Assembly (NCBI RefSeq): GCF_958450345.1 | Contig: NC_088780.1 | Span: 156,842,726-156,906,725 of the forward strand | Origin: Calliphora vicina | Lineage: Eukaryota; Arthropoda; Insecta; Diptera; Calliphoridae | Reading direction: 5' to 3' | Length of the DNA: 64,000 bases | Shown: piece after piece, positions 36,371 through 46,495 of the stretch | How the letters are laid out: every line of letters starts with the position of its first letter | How positions within the stretch are numbered: the stretch's first letter is position 1 | The notes under the pieces: generated by a model | Told to the model about the DNA's origin: nothing | What the model saw: the letters and a program-made list of their open reading frames with translations, nothing else | Database searches by the model: none | Position numbers and translations under genes: made by a program

Positions 36371-36965
36371 GCATTCACGAAGGTGAAGGGTATAAACTTC
36401 ACCTTCGTGAGAAGGGTATATATAAGTTTGTCATTCCGTTTGTAATTTCTACATTTTTCATTTCCGACCCTATAAAGTATATATATTCTGGATCCTTATA
36501 GATAGCGGAGTCTGTTGAAATCAATTTTCTGAAGACCCCCAGATATCTTCAGGATCCAAATCTTCAATAATTCTGTCAGACATGCATTCGAGAATTTTGC
36601 TATTTAAAATCAGCAAAATCGGTCCACAAATGGCAGAGATATGAGGGAAAAAACCAAGACAACCTCGATTTTTGACCTATTGTTAACCTATATCTGGATT
36701 ACTAACACATTAATATAGACAATATGGATATCTAATGATAGATATTTCAAAGACATTTGCAACGACGTATATAAGACCATAGTAAGATGGACCTACAATG
36801 GGTCAAAATCGGGAAAACAATTTTTAAACCCGAATTTTTTTTCGCAAAAAAATATTTAAAAAACAATCGAAAATTGTTTACCTAAAAATATTTAAAATTT
36901 TGAAGTATAATTTGGTGAAGGGTATATAAGATTCGGCACAGCCGAATATAGCACTCTTACTTGTT
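36371..36965 (+). mobile_element. Probable non-autonomous Helentron/DINE-like repeat
   Basis: The right end has a perfect short hairpin (ATTCGGC-ACA-GCCGAAT, about 36932-36948) about 13-18 nt before a CTTACTTGTTT terminus, and both ends share a GAAGGGTATATA phrase. Hairpin-then-terminus architecture is typical of rolling-circle elements. At the left, a 14-bp perfect stem (36375-36388 with 36397-36410, loop GGTATAAA) begins the element. A second, shorter end with the same ACTTTCTTACTTGTTTTATTA terminus occurs near 59809-59829. No coding capacity. The family name is an inference from structure. Confidence 0.45.
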
Positions 36966-37154
36966 TATTATGGTTAAATTCCAGAAAATGTTCTCATCAT
37001 TGAAACTGACTTAACCCCGTAGTTTCAACAAATAGATATATATCTGTGCTTTGTTACTTAACCTCTGTCTAGATTAGCAATAAATAAATTAGCAATAAAA
37101 TAATAACGCCTGCAGAATAACGGAACAATATTGCATATTGTTTTACTTATGTTA

Positions 37155-38522
37155 CCCTAGGTATCCACGTAGCAATATTTATTGCCGCAGTTGTCAATGT
37201 GTAGACCGCAATTACTATATGTAACAATCCATTTTGAATTGATTACTCTACTGAGCAAGAAGTTGTCATTAGAGATGCTAATCGGAACTGATTTTGGAAA
37301 ATTCCGAGGATCGGGATTTGGTAAAGAATCCCGGGAAATCTAAAATCCCGAAAATTATAAGACAGAAACCTACATAATTATGTCATTATAATTGAAAGTA
37401 ATTTTTTTATTTAGCAATACATTTTTATTAGAAACTATAAAGCATGCTATTGCATCTATGGTTTAGTCTGCCATTCTGGAACGAATTTTGTTTCCGACAT
37501 ATGCTGCTGCCGAAAAAAATCCTTCATATTGGCAAAACCGTTTGCAAATACTTATAACAAATCTGCAAGTATTTTCCTCTTGTTCCTTCAGAAATAAAGT
37601 GATCTATTTCTTTTGCAAGTTGCAAATCTACATTATAACTTGGTTTCGTTATTGTTATTTGGGTTTTTTACGTTTATTAATAATTGGTCAATTCACAATG
37701 TCTGTTATCATGTCTTATTGTCATAATGTCCTAATATTTCACAATGGTTTTTATTGTTTTCAAGCAAAAAATTTCCTAGAATAGTTCAACTCTGTATGCT
37801 ATGTTTATTGTGTTATCGTAACCTACCAGCAGAGACCTGCGCCGAATGCCTAAGAGTTGAGATATGACTGATAAGAGACCTTGTGAATTGACCAAATATC
37901 TTTTAGCCTTTGAGCAATCGAAATATTTTCATTTTGTTCAAGCTCCTCATCTGAGATAAAATTAATTTCGTTTGAAGAGGATTTAAATTGAGTTTTGTTA
38001 GATAACTTACAAAAAAAAAATGTGAAGAATAGATTTTCCAGAGCCCCACTCTAGGAAAACCAAAAATACCGATTTCCTTTATTAACTATGTTGTAGGAGT
38101 TGAGCTTAACAACTTTGCTGAACATCACTTTGCGATATTCGGACATGTAGAATGTCAAAATGCATAAAAAAGGCACACAAAAATTACAATTTCCCCTATT
38201 TATTTATGAAAAACGGGATTTGGTTTTAAGAAATCCCGTTTTTCATAAATAAATAGGGGATCTCTAGTTGTCATTAATGTAAAATTTCTTCATTCTATGA
38301 TTATTTAAATACCAAAAGTAAATACAATGAAATTAGTGGGAAAAAATCATTCAGCTCAAAATATAAGTAAAATACACCTCACTTTTTCATAGAACTTCTC
38401 GCGTTGATAATTTTGTATTTGTGACGAACGTTTTCTCCACCTAAAGCAATCAGTAATCACAGTGCTGTTGTTGTGATTTAGCTTGAGCTTAGCAATTAAT
38501 ATTGCTACGTGGAGACCTAGGG
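37155..38522. mobile_element. Harbinger-like MITE split by a hAT insertion
   Basis: The left end CCCTAGGTATCCACGTAGC and the right end (minus sense CCCTAGGTCTCCACGTAGC) form ~30-bp inverted repeats. Both are flanked by TTA (37152-37154 and 38523-38525), the 3-bp TWA duplication of PIF/Harbinger elements. Removing the 997-bp hAT copy plus one 8-bp duplication leaves about 363 bp, a normal MITE size. The interior is non-coding. Confidence 0.8.
37270..38266 (-). mobile_element. Decayed hAT transposon remnant, 997 bp
   Basis: Perfect 8-bp target duplications GTTGTCAT flank it at 37262-37269 and 38267-38274. Its ends TAGAGATGC and GATCTCTA are short inverted repeats of hAT type. On the minus strand around 37460-37540 a fragment reads FFSAAAYVGNKIRSRM, matching the conserved C-terminal dimerisation motif of hAT transposases (RVFSAAG...NKRRSRL). 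The rest of the transposase is lost or frame-broken. Subterminal ATCGGGATTT / AAATCCCG repeats are present at both ends. Nested in a Harbinger-like MITE. Confidence 0.85.
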
Positions 38523-38744
38523 TTACGGCTATGGGAAAACGTATTTATGTCAAAATACAATTTAGAAGACGATTTACTTAATTTTAAATTTTTGTAAAAT
38601 TTCTGCAAATAATTTTCTTTTGATGTTTTTATGGCGCGTCTTTTTTTTGTTTTCTTTGAAGTGTCAAACTCAAATTGCCAACCAAATTTGACATTTTATG
38701 TTCGCAATAATTTTCAACGAAAAACTGTAGAGAACTATTGCCAG

Positions 38745-39718
38745 TAGAGTATCCAAAACCGAAAACCGGTCAACCGGTTTCTTCATCTTTGTAAACTCGA
38801 CCGGTTTCGGTTTTTTGAGAAACCGGTTTTTGTAAGATGGTTAACCGGTTTTAATGAAATATATTTTCTAAAGCTCATTTAAACACAGAAAAAATTATAT
38901 TTCAATTTAAACATTTATCCCATATTGAAGTGGTTTCAATTATTTCATAATTAAATCAAGTATTCATTTGCTCAAAAACAAAATTTCTTGATATTTTCTA
39001 TTGAATTTTGAGTTTTGAATTTGATTATTTTGACAATTGAATATACAATTTTCGTTATTGGTTGAATTTCAAATACAAAAATTATTGAATAGATAATTTT
39101 CGTAATTGAAACACAAAAAATATCAAAAATGTGTTTTCAATTACGAAAATTATCTATTCAATAATTTTTGTATTTGAAATTCAACCAATAACGAAAATTG
39201 TAAATTCAATTGTCAAAATAATCAAATTCAATAGAAAATATCAAGAAATTTTGTTTTTGAGCAAATGAATACTTGATTTAATTATGAAATAATTGAAACT
39301 AGTTCAATATGTTAGAAATATTTGAATTGAAACGGTTTAAAAAATAGTTTTTTCTGTGAACATATTTTTGAAAAACTTTGATACCATTTTGCTTTATTTT
39401 ATTTCGTAAAAGATATAATATAAAGCAAGATATAGAGCCTTAAGAATCAAAAATGTTAAACTTCCGATGATTTAGTACACAATTCCTAATATATTTCTTA
39501 TAAGCATCCACAAATAAAAATAAATCTAAGTAGACCTTTTTCATATTGAATAAAAATTTAATATAACCCGGTTAACTGATTTTTTCCGAAGACAAAAACC
39601 GGAACCGTTTAACAGGTTTTTTTAAAGACAAAAATCAAATCCGATTTTTTCAAAAACACACTTTTTCGGTTAAACCGGAAATCGGGTTTTTAAATTTGCC
39701 GTTTTTTTGGACACTCTA
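38745..39718. mobile_element. hAT-type non-autonomous element rich in AACCGGTT, with nested foldback
   Basis: A perfect 8-bp duplication ATTGCCAG (38737-38744 and 39719-39726) flanks inverted ends TAGAGTATCCAAAA and TTTTTTTGGACACTCTA. Both subterminal regions carry many AACCGGTTT / ACCGGTC motifs (left: 38755-38860; right: 39568-39690), resembling the subterminal repeats that hAT transposases bind. Without the nested foldback (38884-39358) the element is about 0.5 kb. Non-coding, so it would be mobilised in trans. Confidence 0.8.
38884..39358. mobile_element. 475-bp foldback MITE with ~225-bp arms
   Basis: The sequence from CACAGAAAAAA to TTTTTTCTGTG is nearly one palindrome centred at about 39121. 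The arms of ~225 bp match almost perfectly, including GCTCAAAAACAAAATTTCTT and CGTTATTGGTTGAATTTCAA with their complements. The central loop is about 20 bp. A few arm differences (for example an extra TTTTGAG in the left arm) show it is not freshly duplicated. Its CACAGA ends link it to the elements at 19.5, 22.8 and 24.5 kb. Confidence 0.85.
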
Positions 39719-39939
39719 ATTGCCAGGTACCAAAATGATGCGTCTTCACTGGAGATAATATAATTTTGTCATTTGCTGCAATATATATTTTAATGAATTT
39801 ATTGCCAATCTAGACTATGAGTTATGGAGTAAAAAGTTTTTTTTAATTTTTACTGTAGATATTTGATTTGGTTCTCCCGATTTAGTTGGTTTTATATTTT
39901 CTATTATTAGAAATTATGAGTGGTAAAATTCACCTTGCT

Positions 39940-40735
39940 TAATTTGATCCCACCAAATACAGATCATTACCTTAGCGACATTGATATTTGACTTTGGTAT
40001 CGATTCGGCTGATTGACTGAGCTTCACATATGATCTCTTACCCTTCGGGTTATCGTAATGGATCTATTTTTCATCGCAAGTAATGATTCTGTGCAAAAAT
40101 TATTTTCTTTTATAACGTGCAAGTATCATTTAATGCAAAATCGTATTTTAAGGTCTCTAGGCTTTAATTCATATGGTAACCAATTTCACTGCTTTTGGAT
40201 TTCTGCATGAGTAGCTCCCAATGATTTTGCTAGTTCCTGTTAAATTTGACAACAATCTTCATGGAGTAATACCTCCAATTTGGGTGCCCCGATAGACTAG
40301 TCGATAGTGTGCTGGTCTATTAGTCTGAGGGTTGTGGGTTCGATTCCCGCCAGAGACTCTAGGTGTATCTGCAGACAAGCAAAACGCTTCGCAGTTTGTG
40401 CTCTGTTCTGAAGTGAAGTGTATCCCAGAGAGAGAGTTCTTCGTCGCACAATGGGACAGAATCAAACATTTTTGGAAATAAATCTTTCTAGACGGCTGGT
40501 CCAAATGGGATAAAATTTGACGTGGGCGTAGCTAAGAAGTTTTCGAGTTTAAGTTATTAAAATGGGACCTACAAATCCTCCGATAGGAAATAAATATGTA
40601 AATATCACCACTTCTGAGCCGCAAAAAACTGTCTCTCTGGCCAATCGTTGTGTTTAAAGAACTAAAGCAGAACTTCCCACATATGACGCTTTGTTGGTAC
40701 GAAATTCGACATTTTCGAAGCAAAAAAATTATATA
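39940..40735 (-). mobile_element. Mos1-like mariner, copy 4, fragmented composite
   Basis: Minus-strand mariner pieces are recognisable around 39950-40280 (complement of the ITCDEKWIHYDNPKGK catalytic region near 40060, then the QTQQELAKSLGAT region near 40230) and near 40590-40735 (N-terminal end). Between them sit a tRNA-derived SINE (about 40281-40375) and a short, displaced mariner piece (SGIHFTSEQS, about 40395-40440), followed by ~110 bp of other repeat. The order is therefore rearranged, not a simple insertion. Confidence 0.65.
40281..40390 (+). mobile_element. tRNA-derived SINE head
   Basis: A box-B consensus GGTTCGATTCC (40337-40347) sits in a paired T-arm (GTGGG/CCCGC), with a box-A-like TAGACTAGTCGA (40293-40304) about 33 nt upstream. 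The acceptor and anticodon stems do not pair, so it is not a tRNA gene. The head is followed by CAGAGACTCTAGGTGTATCTGCAGACAAGC, the start of a non-tRNA body, and then by mariner sequence. A different SINE family from those at 22 and 31 kb. Confidence 0.6.
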
Positions 40736-40804
40736 AATTCTGCAAATATCGACAAACCAAAAAAAATGGATTTCGTTTTTAAAAAATTTTCTTCCCATTT
40801 TAGT

Positions 40805-41250
40805 GAATTAAAAATTTGTTGAATATCCTTTGTTTTTAATTACTGTCTCCTTTCAAATAGAAAGCTTCCCTCGAGGTATAATCATGATTCCGTATTGTGC
40901 TATCCACAATTTCCCATAGGTTTTCTATGGGATTGAGATTTTGTTATTGGACAAGGCCACTTCGAAACATGTACCTCATTGGATTGTAAATACACTAGAG
41001 GTGTGTTTGAGGTCATTGTGTGCTGGCATCTCCAAACTGAGGGCATATAGACTGTCTTATTTGTCTATTTGGATTCTCTTTCCCATCGGCCGTCTTACAA
41101 ATGTTCTCTCATCACCACCTCTTAAATTGGATTCATCCGAAAAGAGAACAGTATTCCATTTCTGTGTCTACCAGTTTAAATGTATATGTGTAATAAGGGT
41201 TTTCAGAAATAAAAGGTTTTATCGAGGGGCGATAGCAACCAAACAGTTCG
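40805..41250 (-). mobile_element. Tc1-like transposase C-terminal remnant
   Basis: The minus strand encodes a decayed but recognisable Tc1 motif series: an LKHTSSVFTI phrase (from the DPKHTS catalytic-Asp motif), then IPIENLWEIVDSTIRN (from NPIENLW, the final catalytic region) and a C-terminal YTSREAFYLKGDSN-type tail. It is frame-broken in at least two places. TIRs are not visible. Similar to the copy at 20.8-21.2 kb. Confidence 0.7.
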
Positions 41251-41260
41251 AGAACTAATT

Positions 41261-43019
41261 TACAAATTTAGATTATTGATAAACTCCCGGGGGAATCATT
41301 TTTGTCAATTTCTTAAACTCTATCAAAAAAACTACTCAAAAAATCACACATACGACTGATGTTTTAGCATTCACATAATTTTTTTTACTTATACATTCTC
41401 ACAACTTAGATTTTTGACAACTGAGTTAGGTCTTTGACAGGAGAGTTTCCGATCTAATGGCTGTATCTTACATTTGTATATTTATTTTATTAAAATATTA
41501 AACAAATATTGTTTAAAATTTTTTGAGTGTACCCTCAAAACATGGTTCAACATTTTGTTATTCTGTTTGCTAAAATTATTTTTTTTAGCGATTAAAATTT
41601 TTAAATAACTACAATTATTATGAACAATATAAATACACACACACATCCAATACATATTAGTCTGCATGTAATTCTGTAAATATTTTATTAATTTTTTGTT
41701 GCGAATTTTTTTCTTCGTCTATAGTTTAACAAATCATACATAATGCGGTAATGTTCTGCACTTTTTGTTGTTACACTGATGTAATCAAAACCATCGATCG
41801 ATCGGCCAGCCAACCAAGCGATCGAACGACCCGTCATGTTAACAACAAAATTAAATAAAAATACAAAAATACTGTATAATAAAATGTAATAAAAATAAAT
41901 CCGTAATAAAACCCCAAACCATAAATATTGATGAGATGGTGATGAAGTAGTTTTTTTTTCTCTCTTATTTTAGTTAATAATATTTTGTTCAATATTTTTT
42001 TTATAACTCTAGACATGTGTGCAAGTGTGGCTAGGTCTTGTGGAATGTAATTAAAATATATATTTATTTATAAACTTTTTCACACTTCAAATGTAAACGG
42101 CATTAATCATTATTCATTCAGTGTTTGAATTTGAAAATACATATAGTCATATGTAAATTTACATGAGTGCTGGCAAATAATTAATGAACAATTTTGATTT
42201 TTGTAAATTTTTGAAGTAGAAACTCATTGTAAAAATTCTATTGAACTTGAATGATATTAATGGTTTTATGTTAAAGTTTTGAGAACTGTTATAAAGTTCA
42301 ATTTAAAATAGAGGTTAACTCAAAGTTCATTAGCATTTATGAAAATGATTTCAGGGAAATTTTTACTTATAAACTCAACTAGTTGTGAACCAAAAGTTGT
42401 TCAGAAAAACTTTTGGTTCACAACTTTTTTTCCTACTGGACCGATTTTTAATCCCAAATTAGTTAGAATAACAAAGTCTGACGTCGACTCTGAATTTGAA
42501 GAGCACACATCGCCCAAATCTAAATATTCTATATATGTAAGCGTGTTCGGAATTCGTGTTGTATTCTCTCGATTGTTCTATGATAAAGTGTTAATTTTGT
42601 AATGAAATATTTTCTTTCGAATTAGGCAATAACCCTCAGAACCCGATCTACCAGTAAAATGGTATCTATTGAAGGGTTTGAAGTAATGTAGCAATTAGAT
42701 TTGAATTTGGAATTGAGTGAGTAATTTCTCTATAGTTCTTATATTCCCTAAGGTAAAGTAAATACCATGAATTGGGCTTACACTGTGTGTAATTTTTTGA
42801 GTCATGGAAATATAACCATATACGGATAAAAGACCCTTGTCCCCCAGTTTTGTCCAAAGTCATTCACTTTTATTATGGGCTCCCAAAGATTTGGGGCATT
42901 GGTGTAATTTTTGCATAAAAGTGATAATTTTCTCAGGCTCATATCTTGTAAACAGTTCGAAATTTTGATTTACTCTCTGAAGCAAAGTTGTAGCCCTTGT
43001 CATAATTGTCAAACATCAA
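41261..43019. other. Gene-free AT-rich region with a perfect small hairpin
   Basis: No supported gene. It contains a perfect 18-bp inverted repeat (42381-42398 and 42408-42425, loop of 9) and a short alternating CGATCGATCGG / CGATCG tract near 41795-41828. Remaining ORFs are AT-driven. Confidence 0.4.
42381..42425. repeat. Perfect 18-bp stem hairpin
   Basis: AGTTGTGAACCAAAAGTT and its exact reverse complement are separated by GTTCAGAAA; a T-run follows. No nearby element boundary explains it. It is too short to be a typical miRNA precursor. Confidence 0.8.
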
Positions 43020-44119
43020 AATCGTAAAAAACTTAAAAATTTTTTTTTTTTAAATGTTTAGCTTTTATTTTGAAATATTTGTAAAATATAAATTTATTCA
43101 AAGTATGGCCATTGTTAGCTATGACCTTTCTCCAGCCTTCTGGCAACATATGGATTCCGAGCCAGAGGAACAGCTCATCTTTTGAGGCCAAGAAGTGAAG
43201 CGTATCCCAGAGATAGCGTTATGCATCGATCGAAACAAATAGTAGTTGGACGGGGCAAGGTCTTCACTGTAAAGCGGATGAGACAAAACTTCCCAACCAC
43301 TTCATTCTAAATACTTTTTCACAGGTATTGCACCATGTGGCCAAGCGTTGTCATGAATATTACGGTTTCATGTCTGGCTTAATTTTCTGTGCGTTTTTCG
43401 GTCAATGCTCGCTTCTAACGAATCAGATGCGTTCGGTACAGATTCCCTGTGATGGTCCGGTTAGATTTCAGCAGCTCATAATAGAATGGACCCTTTTGCT
43501 CCCACCAAATTCAGAGAATTATCTAAGCGCCATGGACATTTGGCGTTGGTGTCGCTTCGGCTGGTTGGCAAGGCTTCACACACGATCTTTTACGCTTCGG
43601 CTTATTGTAATGGATCGATTTTTCATTGTAAGTAATGATTATAGCGTTCAAGCATAATTTTGGACACGCAAAATCGTCTTGCTAGGTCTCTCGGCTTCAA
43701 TTCGTACGGTACGCAATTTCTATGCTTTTGGATGATTCCTGCTGCTCGCAAACGTTTTGAAATTGCTGCTTGAATAGCTCTCAATTATTTGAAAGCTGAG
43801 TTTTACAACAATTTTCATGGAGTAATGTCTCAAATTCTAGGTCAACAAACTGAATTGTCAAAATCACCACTTCTGAACCACACAAACCATCTTTCGCACG
43901 TTGAACCCAATGGAACACATACACCAAAAGCTTTGGTGAGCAATTTTGTTTTTCAAATTAACGAAGTAAAGCAAAACTTCGTTGGTATAACATTCGACAT
44001 TTTCGAGACAAAAACAACTTTGTTGTTCAACTAAGTAAGAATAAATGACAGATATGTATGCTTCAAAATGACATATAAGTTATTAAAAACCAAAACGTAT
44101 TTTTAAGTCATACACCCAA
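43020..44119 (-). mobile_element. Mos1-like mariner, copy 5, decayed
   Basis: The right end (minus-strand 5' end) carries TTTTTAAGTCATACACCCAA, matching the terminal repeats of copies 1 and 3. The left end has a degraded AAACTTAAAAATT. Minus-strand transposase pieces are visible throughout: near 43990 the N-terminal FDCVSKMSNVIPTKF-like start, the helix-turn-helix region near 43750-43830, the WWEQKGSIYYELLKS-like region near 43470-43510, and the C-terminal region near 43150-43220. Internal frameshifts and stops are numerous. A small CACATAC-based inverted repeat with GAGAGAGA lies just beyond the end (44160-44215). Confidence 0.8.
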
Positions 44120-44603
44120 TAAAACCTGAACCAAAGAATAACAATTTTTCTACAACAACAACTTCTCTCTCTTCTCACATACAAGTAGTATGTGAATTCA
44201 ACACACTTGAGAGAGAGATTTAACTTCAAAACTTTTTCTTGAAAATTGCACAAAATTGCATTTCTAACACACATTTTCACCATCACATAATATTTTTATT
44301 ATTTTTTTCCACACCTTTAAACCATTTAAATAACCGAAACATGTATATTTTGCACAAACGAAAAAAATATTTTTTTAATGTTTTGGACATTATTTGTTTT
44401 GGGGGTTGAAATAAAAACTAAAAAAAACACATTTGTAAAATTTCGTATTGGAAATTAATACAAAAAATCATATAAACTTAATGTTTGCAGAAATGATGGA
44501 TTAAAAAGCGGAAAAATCTATTTATAAAACCTTTCCAGGTCAAATATAATTCAAATAATTTGAGATTTGCTTGAATTTTTAAATTTAATTGTAATAAAAT
44601 TTT

Positions 44604-45160
44604 AAAGTAAAATTTTTTAATTAGGCTTAAGTTCATTTATATTATAATTTATTTGTAATAATTCAAAGAATATCACTGAATACTAAAATTTTAGACAATT
44701 GGCAAATTGGAATGCATTTTCTACCCTGCCAAGGGCGTCATCAACAATCTTCATTGTCAAGGTCTATTTGTAAATATCATCTATTTAACTTACTATTATT
44801 AGGAATTAGAATATGGGAAGCCTAATTCATATTTATATTATTTGTAAATTAGACGAAATTTCAAATATTTTTATTATATATGTGTATTCTTATTATTACA
44901 AATTTATCATTTTATTAGTGTTGCTGTAGTCAACCTTTGGTTAACAATTTAGCTATGAATGTTTTTTGTGTTTTTTTCTTTCTTTCTCCTTGGTGTTGAT
45001 TCATTGACAATGAAGATTGTTGATGACGCCCTTGGCAGGGTAGAAAATGCATTCCAATTTGCCAATTGTCTAAAATTTTAGTATTCAGTGATATTCTTTG
45101 AATTATTACAAATAAATTATAATATAAATGAACTTAAGCCTAATTAAAAAATTTTACTTT
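44604..45160. repeat. Perfect 157-bp inverted repeat with 243-bp loop
   Basis: Positions 44604-44760 are identical, base for base, to the reverse complement of 45004-45160 as read here. The arms contain GGCAAATTGGAATGCATTTT and CTGCCAAGGGCGTCATCAAC. The loop (44761-45003) includes a diverged relative of part of the arm (CCTAATTCATATTTATATTA...). There is no ORF. A transcript across it would fold into a 157-bp perfect duplex, a possible substrate for Dicer. It may be a foldback transposon of recent origin. It borders the mariner remnant at 45.36 kb. Confidence 0.9.
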
Positions 45161-45364
45161 CAAATTATATATATAAAAAGTTCGAATAATTACCAAAAAT
45201 CTATAAATTAAGTAATAAAATTTTGTTATAATTTTTAAGGTCGCTTTTTTACAACTCTGTGTGTTTGAGGAGTGTGGGAAAGTGGTTTGAAAACCAATAC
45301 ATGCATTTGTAACTAATTTACTTTGGCTGAAAAATTTTAGTTGGGCTGTTAAAAAAATAGTCAC

Positions 45365-45836
45365 TCGGGATTAAACGGAGAAACGGGCGGAATATGGCAT
45401 TTCGTAGCCTAATTCATGGATTTTTGCAGCGTTTGCTCGCAATCGCGTGAGCCATCTTGCGGACAGCTATCTCATACCCAAGTGATTATTTAAAATTGAA
45501 ACCACTGAGCCATATGAGATGCCTATATCTACCACAATCTCTCGCACTTTTAATCTTCGATCGGCCAATACAATATCGGGTTTTTTTTTCATTTGATTCG
45601 GTTGTAGAGACCTCAACTGGGCGTCCAGAGCGTTCGGCATCTTCCGTGCTTGTACGCCCACAATGAACTTAAGTAAACCACTTTTTTACCATTGAATTTT
45701 TTAGTGCAGAGTTCCCATAGTTTTTATCAAGCTTAGCTATTATTTGAGTGATGGTTTTTTCCGCAAAAAATAATGCTTAATGAGCAGACAAAATTCACTT
45801 GTTTTCCAATTTCTTCTCAAGCCACGAGGCTGTCAA
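45365..45836 (-). mobile_element. Mariner remnant, second subfamily, N-terminal half
   Basis: Minus-strand translation with frameshifts gives the N-terminal half of a mariner transposase of a different subfamily from the Mos1-like copies: EFCLLIKHYFL, LDKNYGNSALKNS, CGRTSTEDAERSGRPVEVST, then DRRLKVREIVVDIGIS-YGSVVSILNNHLGMR (in the 64-codon ORF at 45467-45661) and a LSARWLTRL-type phrase. These are the two helix-turn-helix DNA-binding domains. After AAKIHELGYEM the catalytic domain is absent. The same AxxKIHEL join is found in the copy at 10.7-11.2 kb. Confidence 0.75.
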
Positions 45837-45915
45837 ACACAAACTAAATGATGCAGCTTGTTCAATTTTTGACTGGAGTCAACTGACAGACGTCTGTTGA
45901 CAGGACAAGTGTTAA

Positions 45916-46156
45916 CCAAGGCGTATTAACAAGGTGAGTGCGTCCCGGCAACAAATACAACAATGCAAAAACAACAGACAATTTGTTTTTGTTAAAATGT
46001 ACGGTAAATGTCAAAATCAAGGCGAATTAAAATATTACTATGTTATTTACAATAACAAATGTAAACATAAACAAAGTTTGACATATAGTGTACATAAAAC
46101 CACAGCGAATTAAGAAACAGCTGATTTTATGCACTCACCTTGTTAATACGCCTTGG
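45916..46156. mobile_element. 241-bp MITE with perfect 26-bp TIRs
   Basis: CCAAGGCGTATTAACAAGGT plus GAGTGC at the left is matched exactly by its reverse complement at the right. The flanking hexamer TGTTAA is present on both sides (45910-45915 and 46157-46162) and contains TTAA. A 6-bp duplication, or a piggyBac-like TTAA target with slightly unequal ends, would both fit. Interior non-coding. Confidence 0.8.
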
Positions 46157-46495
46157 TGTTAACCTTACAGAGCCTTAAGAGTCGGGAAATTCAAAATATA
46201 CATTGTTGAATTTTGACCGATTATGCGAAACATTTTACTGGCTTTTAGCTTAATTTAGTATTCAAAAATTCCCGGGAATGCATATGTTAATGGAAAATGT
46301 CCGTGAAATTAGCAATTCGATAATTGGCTACAAATTTGTTTATTACATCGAATCAGTTTTTTCCTTGCAGTAGCTTTCCGATTATTCCAGTATTCCAGAG
46401 TATTTGAAAAGTAAATCAAAGTATGTATATCTATAATGCATTTGATGCTTCTGATATTTGACCGATAGAATGAGAAAGCCGTGAGGCTATCCATT
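46157..46495. other. Short spacer without visible features
   Basis: Between the MITE and the retrotransposon remnant there is about 340 bp of AT-rich DNA in which I see no gene, repeat or element end. Confidence 0.4.

Noticed and set aside
36200..37000. LTR retrotransposon or endogenous retrovirus
   Set aside because: No long direct repeats, primer-binding site or gag/pol frames were found here or elsewhere in the window.
40283..40352. Functional tRNA gene on the plus strand
   Set aside because: Box B is perfect but the acceptor and anticodon stems do not form. It is followed by a SINE body and flanked by mariner.
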